Shown here: positions 23,980-31,807 of the stretch, in pieces
Layout: every line of letters begins with the position of its first letter
How positions within the stretch are numbered: the stretch's first letter is position 1
NCBI RefSeq assembly: GCF_025398035.1
Contig: NZ_CP104558.1
Span: forward strand, 2,604,001 to 2,668,000
DNA: 64,000 nt
Direction of reading: 5' to 3'
DNA from: Rossellomorea vietnamensis
Lineage (GTDB): Bacteria > Bacillota > Bacilli > Bacillales > Bacillaceae_B
The notes under the pieces: generated by a model
Database searches by the model: none
Told to the model about the DNA's origin: nothing
The model's input: the letters and a program-made list of their open reading frames with translations, nothing else
Translations under genes and position numbers: made by a program

Positions 23980-25772
23980 ATCGCCTTCATCTGTTTTTCT
24001 AATAAGTTACTGAACATGCTCTTCTTCTCATTTGCCAATTGATTAAATCCGCCAGCTTGAACGACACGTCCTTTATCCAATACGATGACCTGATCCGCAT
24101 TTCGGATGGTTGATAGGCGGTGTGCGATGACAATGATGGTCATTTTGCCTTTGAGTCGCTCAATTGCTTCTTGAATTTTGGCTTCGTTTTCGCTGTCGAG
24201 GGCGCTGGTGGCTTCATCTAGTATGAGTATCGATGGTTTTTTCAAGATTGCCCTAGCAAGTACGATTCTTTGTCTTTCTCCCCCGGATAAGCGTATGCCC
24301 CGGTCCCCAATTAGAGTATCTAACCCTTCTGGCAGGTTCATAACAAATTCAGCTGCTGATGAGAATTGTAGTGCTTCCCAGATATCTTCATCAGTGGCTT
24401 CCGGCTGAATCATTTGAAGATTTTCACGTATGCTTGCATTAAAGAGGAATGGATCTTGTGGTACATAGCTAATTGATTTTCTAAGAGACAGAAGGTTATT
24501 GGCGGTGAGTGGGATACCATCAATCAGTACTTCCCCTCTCTCAGGACGGTTCAGCCCCATGAGGATATCAATCAATGTGCTTTTTCCAGCTCCGGAAGGT
24601 CCTACGATTGCGGACATTTTGTTGACGGGAAAGGTTAGGTGAATATCCTTTAAAGCGAATAACGAGTTTTTCTTATGGTAACGAAATGCTATGTCCCTGC
24701 AACTGAGGCTCTTCACTATCTTTATTGGCTCATTATCGTCATATCTAGTTTCACCATTGAATTCTGTTGCTTCTACACATTCTTTATGAAGATCATTAAT
24801 CGATATAAACGCTGGTAAAGTTGATGCAATTTTTTCAATATTTGTTTGTATGCTCGTAAATCTTGGCCACAAACGCGAAAAAATAAGAATGACCAATAGT
24901 AGTTGTTCTTTCTGAATCGTAAAAAACGTTAATGAAACATATAAAAAGATCACAATCAAGCACGCTGAAGAGATCTTATAAAATAATTGAGAAGAGGTGG
25001 TTAACTTAATATAATTTATTTGCTCATCACTCATTTTCGCGGTTAATCCCTGTATCCAGCGTAAATGAGTTTCTTCTAATAAATTACTTTTGACTTCTTT
25101 AATTCCATTAAATTGGTCGGTGACTCCAGATAAATACTCCTGAGCATTCAGCGATGTTTGTGAACCAATTTTTTTTGATCGGATAATGAATTTTTTTGAA
25201 AAGAAACTAAGAATGAGACCAAACACTACTACCATGAATGTCATTTCTGCTGACAACCAAAAAGCTAAACCAATTTGTATTACCGTAAAGATAAAGTTTG
25301 ACGTTAGCTGAAGAACTAAGTTAACTCCTCCAATTACACGAGCTAGCTCTGTAGTTAAAGAATTAATTAGATCGGACTTTTTCTTCCTTAAGAAAAAACT
25401 CCAGTTTGAATGAAGAATTGATTTATATAAATCAATTCTAATTTGCCTACCAAACTTTTCTTGAATTTTAACATTTTGTATAGAAACTTTTCTGTGTAAC
25501 AAATGCTGTCCAGCCATTATCAGGAGGAATCCTGTAAGTATAATGATAAGTAACATAGAAGGAGGTAACAAAGAAGTGAATTGAGAGAATAGTTGGTTAG
25601 ATTCTACGATAGAATTCATTTCTAATAAACCGCTTATCTCTAATAAAGGAATAAGTAATAAGATACCTACCCCTTCCAACAGACTGATGATCACCATACC
25701 TATCAGATTGATATATAATATTTTCCCAGATATAGATCGTAATTTATTTAGGTAATACCAAACCGAACTCAT
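23973..25772 (-). CDS. Lasso peptide ABC exporter (PadeD-like)
   Basis: A 599-residue fused permease-ATPase with six membrane segments in residues about 15-300. The ATPase has Walker A GPSGAGKST, signature LSGGERQRIV, Walker B ILILDEATSALD and the H-loop VIAHRLS. It should export the mature lasso peptide and confer immunity, as D proteins do in such clusters. The open frame runs 51 codons further upstream, overlapping the nucleotidyltransferase gene. ATG 25772 is chosen because AGGAGGGGGAAAT precedes it and the protein then has normal length. Last gene of the lasso module. Confidence 0.88.
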   Translation of the reverse strand: MSSVWYYLNKLRSISGKILYINLIGMVIISLLEGVGILLLIPLLEISGLLEMNSIVESNQLFSQFTSLLPPSMLLIIILTGFLLIMAGQHLLHRKVSIQNVKIQEKFGRQIRIDLYKSILHSNWSFFLRKKKSDLINSLTTELARVIGGVNLVLQLTSNFIFTVIQIGLAFWLSAEMTFMVVVFGLILSFFSKKFIIRSKKIGSQTSLNAQEYLSGVTDQFNGIKEVKSNLLEETHLRWIQGLTAKMSDEQINYIKLTTSSQLFYKISSACLIVIFLYVSLTFFTIQKEQLLLVILIFSRLWPRFTSIQTNIEKIASTLPAFISINDLHKECVEATEFNGETRYDDNEPIKIVKSLSCRDIAFRYHKKNSLFALKDIHLTFPVNKMSAIVGPSGAGKSTLIDILMGLNRPERGEVLIDGIPLTANNLLSLRKSISYVPQDPFLFNASIRENLQMIQPEATDEDIWEALQFSSAAEFVMNLPEGLDTLIGDRGIRLSGGERQRIVLARAILKKPSILILDEATSALDSENEAKIQEAIERLKGKMTIIVIAHRLSTIRNADQVIVLDKGRVVQAGGFNQLANEKKSMFSNLLEKQMKAIP

Positions 25773-25783
25773 ATTTCCCCCTC

Positions 25784-26962
25784 CTATTGCAACGCATTTT
25801 TCCTTGTTCTTCTCCAAACTGATAAGAATGGTCGTAATGGAAAGTATAAAAAGTGTAGTTTTTTTGGGAGGTACAATGTGTGTAAGTCTTCTGGATAGGG
25901 ATGTAAAAGACTTAAATAAAACCATACCTTTTGTTGAAATGGTTTAATTAAAAATAAATATTTCTTATGGTACTCAGCAATCTCAACGGAAAGAGATGGT
26001 GAGTGAAGGTTCACCTTATTCTCCAAATAATAAAGTGTTTGCTGGGCTAAACGGAAAGTTTGTTTATTCACAAAAATCCTTTCGTCTCCCAAATGAGTAG
26101 TTGTATTAAATAGCTCAGTGCATAAAAGCAGAGTTTTTTTGTATATATGAGTACATTGATAGTCACTTAATATTCCATCGAGATCTTCCCACTCGATATC
26201 TTGTTGTAAGAGTAAACGAACGTCTTCTAACCACCTAAGCCTGGACCATCCATGCCTAGCTCCATGAGTAAGTAAAAAGCAAAGTAGATGTTCTCTGCCT
26301 AAATACGCAAGGGAACTATGGCTGTTGATGGGCTTTTCTCTTCTTGAGGACCATAATTCGTTAAAACTTGGTTCCTTACTAGGTCCTGGATTAAGCCTCC
26401 AATGAATTTCAACTTTCACTTTATTCTCTGGATGATAGTAAGTGACATGGTGGTGTCTCCATTTCCAGTCACTCAAAACTGTAGTGATATAATCATCTTT
26501 TTTATATCCGTTATATTTAAGAAGGGCGTCAACTTCGTCAAGATAATCTATATGTATTAGAACATCCAGATCACTGCATGTTCTCAATGAAAGCCCCCCA
26601 TAAATATCTGTGGCGAGAATAGGTCCTTTTAAGAACAAAGCTTTAATACTATTATCACTAAATAACTGGCTTACCTTCACCATCTCTCCACTTAAGTGAA
26701 GCATATGAAAGGTATTTTTTTGATAGAGTTGTTTCAGGAGCTCCATTACATGATGCGGAATTAAGGTGATTGGATATTCAACTAGCTTTATATACACCTG
26801 AGGATATACACGATGATGTTTAACAAGTTTAATAAATTCTTCCCAGTCTATTGAAGATGCACGGAATCGATTTTCCTGTAATGTATCATGTTTAAGAATA
26901 TCTATAATCAATAGTAGTTCATTTGGTATTCCACTCAAATCAAGCCTCTGTTTGGGAGTCAT
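25784..26962 (-). CDS. Nucleotidyltransferase family protein of lasso cluster
   Basis: A 392-residue member of the same uncharacterised nucleotidyltransferase family as the gene at 18351. The core reads ALFLKGPILATDIYGGLSLR followed by TCSDLDVLI (residues about 108-136, KG and D-x-D pair) and VEIHWRLNPG. Genes of this type occur in paeninodin-type clusters, where a tailoring role has been suggested but not shown to my knowledge. ATG 26962 follows AAAGGTGA and overlaps the B2 gene by 23 nt, implying translational coupling; the frame opens at 26980. It sits between B2 and the exporter. Confidence 0.82.
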   Translation of the reverse strand: MTPKQRLDLSGIPNELLLIIDILKHDTLQENRFRASSIDWEEFIKLVKHHRVYPQVYIKLVEYPITLIPHHVMELLKQLYQKNTFHMLHLSGEMVKVSQLFSDNSIKALFLKGPILATDIYGGLSLRTCSDLDVLIHIDYLDEVDALLKYNGYKKDDYITTVLSDWKWRHHHVTYYHPENKVKVEIHWRLNPGPSKEPSFNELWSSRREKPINSHSSLAYLGREHLLCFLLTHGARHGWSRLRWLEDVRLLLQQDIEWEDLDGILSDYQCTHIYKKTLLLCTELFNTTTHLGDERIFVNKQTFRLAQQTLYYLENKVNLHSPSLSVEIAEYHKKYLFLIKPFQQKVWFYLSLLHPYPEDLHTLYLPKKLHFLYFPLRPFLSVWRRTRKNALQ

Positions 26963-27416
26963 TTTTTTCACCTTTACCATTTATTTTCTTAGTGAATTTT
27001 CCAACTACCGTGAACTTCTCCATCCCCTCTGCTCCAGAAATATACAAAGATCCGCTGCGTAACCATGCATGCGCAATTAATTTATCTTCTTCTCTACCAG
27101 TCCCCAGATAAAGGGTGGATTCAATACCTCTACTCCTTAACATTTTCATCCCGGCAATCGCTTTGACTAAGCATTGACTTTCCCAAAAAGTATATTTGCT
27201 CATAATCTCAATAGAGCTTTTAACGCTTTTTATTATTTCTATATCCTTTTCTTTAGGGAGATAGGTAGATTCAGTCATAAATTCACCAAGTGAAGGAGCT
27301 ATCTTTGAAAAAGGAAAATACTTTAAAACTCTTGCCCACCCTAATAACAAATATGCCTCAAGTAGCATTACTCGCTCTCTATGATTTAATGAAATAAATG
27401 CTGTCATCTTTTTCAA
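26940..27416 (-). CDS. Lasso leader peptidase B2 (transglutaminase-like)
   Basis: A 158-residue cysteine protease homologue of the McjB C-terminal type. The Cys is in FWESQCLVKAIAGMKMLRSRG (Cys82) and the His in LIAHAWLRSG (His116), followed by the conserved GSLYISGAEG. With the B1 protein it should cut the leader after Thr-Met in the precursor before macrolactam closure. TTG 27416 is preferred because AGGTGA lies 5 nt upstream. GTG 27425 would place the ribosome site inside the gene, and ATG 27407 is also possible. It lies 19 nt after B1. Confidence 0.88.
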   Translation of the reverse strand: MKKMTAFISLNHRERVMLLEAYLLLGWARVLKYFPFSKIAPSLGEFMTESTYLPKEKDIEIIKSVKSSIEIMSKYTFWESQCLVKAIAGMKMLRSRGIESTLYLGTGREEDKLIAHAWLRSGSLYISGAEGMEKFTVVGKFTKKINGKGEKNDSQTEA

Positions 27417-27435
27417 TGTAATCACCTAATATGCT

Positions 27436-27735
27436 TCAGTCATATTTAACCACTTCGATTAACTGTTCAGTCAGAAGATCTTCTAAAAATAAAAGTACCT
27501 GCTCTCTACATGTTTCTTCCTCAATTTCATACGTTTCCATTAATGTACCTACTAAGGAATCAATGGAAATTGTACCATTAATCGACCTCCATATTTGTCC
27601 TCCAATTTCTCCAAAGTTATAATACTTACCATTATGAATACTTAACATCACCATTTCTCCGTTCATATTGCTTACAATATTTCCTTTTCTTTGTTGAATA
27701 TGATTAGTCGGAGTTAACTTTTTGTGCTTAATCAT
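27436..27735 (-). CDS. Lasso B1 protein (PqqD-like leader-binding)
   Basis: A 99-residue PqqD-fold protein. The central VMLSIHNGKYYNFGEIGGQIWRSI (residues about 29-52) is the typical strand-turn-helix, followed by a helical tail (ETCREQVLLFLEDLLTEQLIEVV). In lasso pathways B1 binds the leader motif (Y/W)-x-x-P-x-L, present in the precursor as WEKPVL, and presents it to B2 and the cyclase. Its ATG follows the kinase stop with no gap, behind GGGAGAAC. Confidence 0.9.
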   Translation of the reverse strand: MIKHKKLTPTNHIQQRKGNIVSNMNGEMVMLSIHNGKYYNFGEIGGQIWRSINGTISIDSLVGTLMETYEIEEETCREQVLLFLEDLLTEQLIEVVKYD

Positions 27736-28662
27736 TTAAGTTCTCCCTTCTTCAAATAATGTTAATACATGATGAACCAATTGTTCTGGAGTCATTCCTT
27801 GTAAGGGTCTTTTCAGTTGATGTATCTGTATTTGATTGGCTATTTCGGTTGAATGGTGAAAGTGCCAATCTAATAAACTTAATCTTTGAACCAGGAAATT
27901 ACGAAATGTGTGTTTAAATAATGTATGTACCTTATTTAAGTTGCTCAGTTGGCAAACTTCCATATGTTCTTCTTCTGTTTTAATTAATTCAATTATTCCT
28001 GCGAGAGGTTTAGGTTCAGAATGAAAATTCTCCTCTACAGGAACCGCATATTTGTTTTCTCGATCAAACAATGGTTTAAATTGTTGAGAATCAAATCCAA
28101 ACACATCTAGGCTATCCTGCCATAATTTCTGTTGCGGGTAGGACGGATTAACGAATGGAATGTTCTTTTCAGAAAGAGAAACAGCTATCACATCATCACT
28201 TAAAAACTTATACCCTGATTTAATAAACGCTGTAGTTAAAGTTGATTTACCCACTCCGGAATCCCCTACGATCCCATATGCTCTTCCATCAATCACGATG
28301 GCACTCCCATGTAATGGGATCATCCCCCTCTGTAGTAAAATAACTCCCATACAAGTTCCCAACAGATAAAGTCTTGTTTTATTTTCATCCCATTCAGATA
28401 ATGGTGATACGATAACTCTTTTTCCTTCTTGAATTGAAAAGATCGCCAGGTTCTTTACCTTAAACACTACCATTTCTTCTACAACTACAATCTTCCCTTC
28501 TATTCCCTTTTGATTCCAACATTCTGTTAGATCTTCTAATACAATTTTGACATTGACGTCATTTAACATAATTGACGCAATTGGAACCTCGGGTAATCTT
28601 ATTTCACTGGATATGTGTAATCCAAAGGCATTATAAATTGTATTATTTATCGTACTAATCAT
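27736..28662 (-). CDS. Lasso precursor kinase, HPr-kinase-like (PadeK-like)
   Basis: A 308-residue HprK-related kinase. It shows LHGSAIVID near residue 117, P-loop GDSGVGKST (133-141), and FLSDDV (153-158). Established knowledge: in the paeninodin pathway the homologous kinase phosphorylates the C-terminal Ser side chain of the precursor. The precursor here also ends in Ser, so the same reaction is expected. ATG 28662 follows GGAG; GTG 28671 would overlap it. A 10-bp stem-loop separates it from the precursor gene, and B1 follows directly. Confidence 0.88.
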   Translation of the reverse strand: MISTINNTIYNAFGLHISSEIRLPEVPIASIMLNDVNVKIVLEDLTECWNQKGIEGKIVVVEEMVVFKVKNLAIFSIQEGKRVIVSPLSEWDENKTRLYLLGTCMGVILLQRGMIPLHGSAIVIDGRAYGIVGDSGVGKSTLTTAFIKSGYKFLSDDVIAVSLSEKNIPFVNPSYPQQKLWQDSLDVFGFDSQQFKPLFDRENKYAVPVEENFHSEPKPLAGIIELIKTEEEHMEVCQLSNLNKVHTLFKHTFRNFLVQRLSLLDWHFHHSTEIANQIQIHQLKRPLQGMTPEQLVHHVLTLFEEGRT

Positions 28663-28693
28663 TTTTTTCACTCCAAAGGTATATTTAGTAAAA

Positions 28694-28724
28694 GCCCTTA
28701 TATTTCAAATACTGATATAAGGGC
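28694..28724 (-). promoter_or_regulatory. Attenuator-like stem-loop after lasso precursor
   Basis: GCCCTTATAT (28694-28703) pairs with ATATAAGGGC (28715-28724). On the minus strand it is followed by four T, a partial terminator. This would keep precursor mRNA above enzyme mRNA. Confidence 0.7.
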
Positions 28725-28746
28725 CAAAGATTAATACAAATAATAA

Positions 28747-28872
28747 TTAGCTGTAATGTACAACTTCATCTACATCCGGCTGTACTCCATCTGGAGTTCT
28801 GATTCCTGGTCCAGCCATTGTCATATTCACATCTAGAACTTCTAAAACTGGTTTCTCCCACGCTTTTTTCAT
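28747..28872 (-). CDS. Paeninodin-family lasso peptide precursor, 41 aa
   Basis: Reads MKKAWEKPVLEVLDVNMTM as leader, then a 22-residue core that begins AGPGIRTPD and ends EVVHYS. The leader holds the B1-binding motif W-E-K-P-V-L and the conserved Thr at position -2. The ring should close between Ala1 and Asp9 of the core, as in paeninodin (AGPGTSTPD start). The C-terminal Ser22 is the expected phosphorylation site. Ribosome site GGGGGTG. Ile5, Arg6, Gly10 and Val11 differ from paeninodin, as does the tail, so the product would be a new variant. Confidence 0.95.
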   Translation of the reverse strand: MKKAWEKPVLEVLDVNMTMAGPGIRTPDGVQPDVDEVVHYS

Positions 28873-28886
28873 TTTCCCACCCCCTT

Positions 28887-30815
28887 TCAAGATACCTTCT
28901 TCATAAATCGATAAAAAATTAAACTGCGCATCAATAGTCTAAAATCTAAATCATAAATTTGTTCTGCCCTTGGTTCGTGTTTATACGTGTCAATCGCACT
29001 CTTTATCGCCGGAATATTCATTACATCAGCTACCAAAGAGTCTTTAGTTAATTCCTCAAGTTCTTGTATAAACTCCCTCCAGACTGGCATCATTCTGTGT
29101 ATACCATCGGCACCTTGAACCCCTCTGGTACGCTGGTTGAGTCTAATGCTATCCGGTAAAATACCCTTTGTGGATCTCCTAATAAGCGATCTACTAAATC
29201 CATTTTGTACATATTGCTCCTCTGGAACGGATAAACAAAAGTTCACTACCCTTAAGTCGTTTGTAGGGTCCCGATCCCATACAGCGTGATGGATGGATAA
29301 TTTAGAACTATAGGTACCCGTTATATTCCAATAAAAAAGTTGTTCAAATTGCTTTTTCTTTATTTCATATGAATCGGTTAGAGTACCTGTTAAATCTATC
29401 TCATGCTGTTGTAACGTTTCATATACCCTTGTTTTCTTAGCAAAGTCTGAATCGATCATTGAGGGTAATAATTCCTGCTTTTTATACTTATTAATAGTTG
29501 AATACATCTTTTTTGAAACTACAGACAGTACTCTGGATTTAGGAACACCAACATTTGCACTATACTCTGATATTTCTTTGTAAAAACGAAGAAATTTAAA
29601 TTTCCTCATTAAATTTGCTTGGTAATCAATCGCAGGTCCCCAAGAAACTGTCCAATTTCCCCTTTGCCCATTCAGTAGAATTCTGATTCCTTGTTCTTGA
29701 GCTTTTTCAAACATTCCTCTAAGCCAGAATGTATTTTCAAAGTACTTGTAGGGCATCTCAAGAGCATCTAACCAGCCATCTATTTCGCTAAGAGGGCTTT
29801 TTTCTTCGAAGGTAAAATAATGATCTTTGATGTTTCCATTAAAATTTACGGTTGATTGGATGAGAGGTCTTTCATTTGCAACTCGGCTTTTCGGTGTCCA
29901 ATCGATAAATCCTTCAATAGGAATATAGCTAAAGGTATGTAACTTCTCTTTTTTTTCTTCCTTAAGAGAATTTGCAGCTAAACATGCCACTGAGCCTGAA
30001 TCCAAACCTCCACTTAAGTGTGCGCCAATTGAATAGTTTGAACGTAACCTTGAATGAATAGCTTCATTAAAAACTTCTAAAAATGCTTCTTCGTATTCTT
30101 CATTGGATTTCAGATTCAGCTTATCTTTTGCTATAAGAGTTGAATATCGATTTAGTCTCAATTCCCCATCGCACAAGGTAATGGAGTGAGAAGGTGGAAT
30201 TTGTTTAATTTTTTTATATACAGTGCTTCCAGTATCAACGGTTTCAAAATTCCATGGAATGGCCAGAAACTCTGCCGTCCATTGTTCACTAATTTCATTT
30301 TCCACATAGGGAAGCTTAAGCAACGGCTTCATTAATGAGCAAAAGGCTATCTTATTGGAATCACTATAATAATAGAGCGTACGGGCTCCTGAAAAATCTC
30401 TTGCTCCAAATAACTTTTGTCTCTTTTCATCCCAAATCACAAATGCAAAATCCCCAACCAAATACTGCGGACAATCTTCTTGCCACTTATAATACGATAG
30501 TAAAATTAGTTTACTGTCTGAGATCTCTTTTCTATTACTCTTGCTTATATTCAATTTATTAAAAAGCTCTTCTCTATTGTCGATTATGGCGTCTGCTGTA
30601 ATTACCAGTTGCCTTTCAGAATCATATAAAGGGTTTTTTTCCCCAACTGATTCAGGGGTAATCCATTGAGAATGGCACCCGAAAAACACGTTATCCTTTT
30701 GAAGAATCTGTATATCATCAGCCGGGTATTTGTTTAAGGCATTCATCATTGTGGATATGTGGTCATAAGATATCGGCTCTTGATTAATGTTGTAACTTCC
30801 AGCAATTGCACTCAT
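28887..30815 (-). CDS. Lasso cyclase (asparagine-synthetase-like, PadeC-like)
   Basis: A 642-residue protein. The N-terminal glutamine-amidohydrolase-like domain begins MSAIAGSYN, so the Cys2 nucleophile of true asparagine synthetases is missing. The C-terminal ATP-binding domain has the PP-loop HLSGGLDSGSVA (residues 267-278) and later D-x-x-N and RRSTKG-type segments. Lasso C proteins adenylate the ring acid (here Asp9) and form the macrolactam, and glutaminase loss is typical. ATG 30815 follows GGGGGAGGG. The precursor gene follows after 14 nt. Confidence 0.93.
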   Translation of the reverse strand: MSAIAGSYNINQEPISYDHISTMMNALNKYPADDIQILQKDNVFFGCHSQWITPESVGEKNPLYDSERQLVITADAIIDNREELFNKLNISKSNRKEISDSKLILLSYYKWQEDCPQYLVGDFAFVIWDEKRQKLFGARDFSGARTLYYYSDSNKIAFCSLMKPLLKLPYVENEISEQWTAEFLAIPWNFETVDTGSTVYKKIKQIPPSHSITLCDGELRLNRYSTLIAKDKLNLKSNEEYEEAFLEVFNEAIHSRLRSNYSIGAHLSGGLDSGSVACLAANSLKEEKKEKLHTFSYIPIEGFIDWTPKSRVANERPLIQSTVNFNGNIKDHYFTFEEKSPLSEIDGWLDALEMPYKYFENTFWLRGMFEKAQEQGIRILLNGQRGNWTVSWGPAIDYQANLMRKFKFLRFYKEISEYSANVGVPKSRVLSVVSKKMYSTINKYKKQELLPSMIDSDFAKKTRVYETLQQHEIDLTGTLTDSYEIKKKQFEQLFYWNITGTYSSKLSIHHAVWDRDPTNDLRVVNFCLSVPEEQYVQNGFSRSLIRRSTKGILPDSIRLNQRTRGVQGADGIHRMMPVWREFIQELEELTKDSLVADVMNIPAIKSAIDTYKHEPRAEQIYDLDFRLLMRSLIFYRFMKKVS

Positions 30816-30839
30816 GAAAACCCTCCCCCATTTTCACTA

Positions 30840-30858
30840 AATTCTTAATAACGAACAT
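30840..30858 (-). promoter_or_regulatory. Operator-like motif before lasso cyclase gene
   Basis: The 19-mer AATTCTTAATAACGAACAT (plus strand) also occurs identically at 54788-54806 in the eps operon. On the minus strand it reads GTTCGTTATTAAGAAT, an imperfect GTTC-N8-GAAC repeat. It lies 25-43 nt before the cyclase ATG, with TTGTAT just upstream as a possible -35. Confidence 0.45.
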
Positions 30859-30873
30859 ACAATCAATACTAAT

Positions 30874-31311
30874 TTAATAAGGAAACGTTTTTTCCCTTGC
30901 TTTCATTCTTTTTCTGTAATGTAAATATCTAAATAGCCACCACATTATAAGAATTCCAATTAAATTCTTAATAAGGTCACCTACTGAAAAGGTGCGGAAT
31001 GGAACAAATAACTGATGTAACTCGTCAGTAACTGAATATAAAAAAGAAAGGATGATTGCAGTGATTTCTTTACGGTGGTTGAGGTTGCCAAAAGACAGCT
31101 GAAAAGAAGTAATGAGTACATATAATATGCCAAATTCTATTAAGTGAAGTGATTCCAGTATAAGGCCCGCTAATAAAATAATACGTGGAGCAAGAGTGAG
31201 ACCACTGTAATAGATGATTTCAGGATTAAAGTGACTTGATTGGTACCAAATGAGCGTCATGTAGCCTATAGTGAGTAATCCTAACACAATTTTCTTTAGA
31301 AAAAGGGTCAA
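30874..31311 (-). CDS. VanZ-like membrane protein heading the lasso cluster
   Basis: A 145-residue protein with four hydrophobic segments (residues about 8-22, 42-66, 80-98, 113-128). It carries the VanZ hallmark SVTDELHQLFVPFRTFSVGDLIKNLIG. VanZ relatives are linked to glycopeptide tolerance and envelope integrity; here a helper or self-protection role is possible but unproven. TTG 31311 is preceded by GGGGGGATGAG, about 10 nt away. It lies 58 nt upstream of the cyclase, behind SinR-box-like heptamers, and appears to be the first gene of the lasso transcript. Confidence 0.78.
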   Translation of the reverse strand: MTLFLKKIVLGLLTIGYMTLIWYQSSHFNPEIIYYSGLTLAPRIILLAGLILESLHLIEFGILYVLITSFQLSFGNLNHRKEITAIILSFLYSVTDELHQLFVPFRTFSVGDLIKNLIGILIMWWLFRYLHYRKRMKAREKTFPY

Positions 31312-31807
31312 ATTGTACTCATCCCCCCAAACTGGTTATAAATACCTAATTTGTACTATATAAAGAACAATACTACAATTTTATAAAGAACGCAAGTGAT
31401 AATAAAGTATTCAAGAGATTTTTGAAGCAATATTTATCAAAATTCTTTTTACCATGGCTTAGATGGTTGTCGATCATTTCTTATTTGCCTTCAATAACAT
31501 CTCGAGGTATAAAAAAGACAACCTTCAAAAAATATATTTGATTTAAATATTTTCGGTATTAATAACAAGTTATCTTTTATAAAGATTGGAACATACAGAG
31601 GAAGGAAAGGATACCGGAAAAAATAAGCAGTAACTAAATCTATTTTCTTTTCTAATTCAACTCCTCACTTTAAATTTTATTATTTGTCCGCTACTTACAA
31701 CTCTATTAATATTACATACAGCAACAAATTCACAAAGTCTTTACCCCTTCCCCCCCAACTCGATTCTAAACCCAAAAGCGGAACGTTTATTACTTCAATA
31801 GTCTATT
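31312..31807. other. 496-bp gap between lasso cluster and eps operon
   Basis: AT-rich and without a convincing gene. The left end holds the probable lasso promoter region with two AAAGAAC heptamers. The minus strand around 31400-31700 contains short overlapping open stretches without good starts (for example codons reading FFIPRDVIEGK, stop, EMIDNHLSHGKK). These could be decayed coding DNA, but chance is not excluded. No clear terminator is seen for the flippase gene that ends at 31808. Confidence 0.5.
31353..31391 (-). promoter_or_regulatory. Tandem SinR-box-like heptamers before VanZ/lasso operon
   Basis: AAAGAAC (the complement of GTTCTTT) occurs at 31362-31368 and again at 31385-31391, 23 bp apart. 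The first has a degenerate partner GTACT at 31353. On the minus strand a candidate TTGCGT-N17-TATTGT promoter overlaps both heptamers. Confidence 0.5.

Noticed and set aside
30841..30856. GAACAT-containing motif as a LexA (SOS) box
   Set aside because: The Bacillus LexA box needs CGAAC-N4-GTTCG. These sites have GTTC-N8-GAA[CT] with a different spacing and orientation, fitting SinR-type boxes better.
31400..31700. Pseudogene or transposase remnant on the minus strand
   Set aside because: Short open stretches in two frames separated by stops can arise by chance in AT-rich DNA. No recognisable domain, inverted repeats or target duplication was found.
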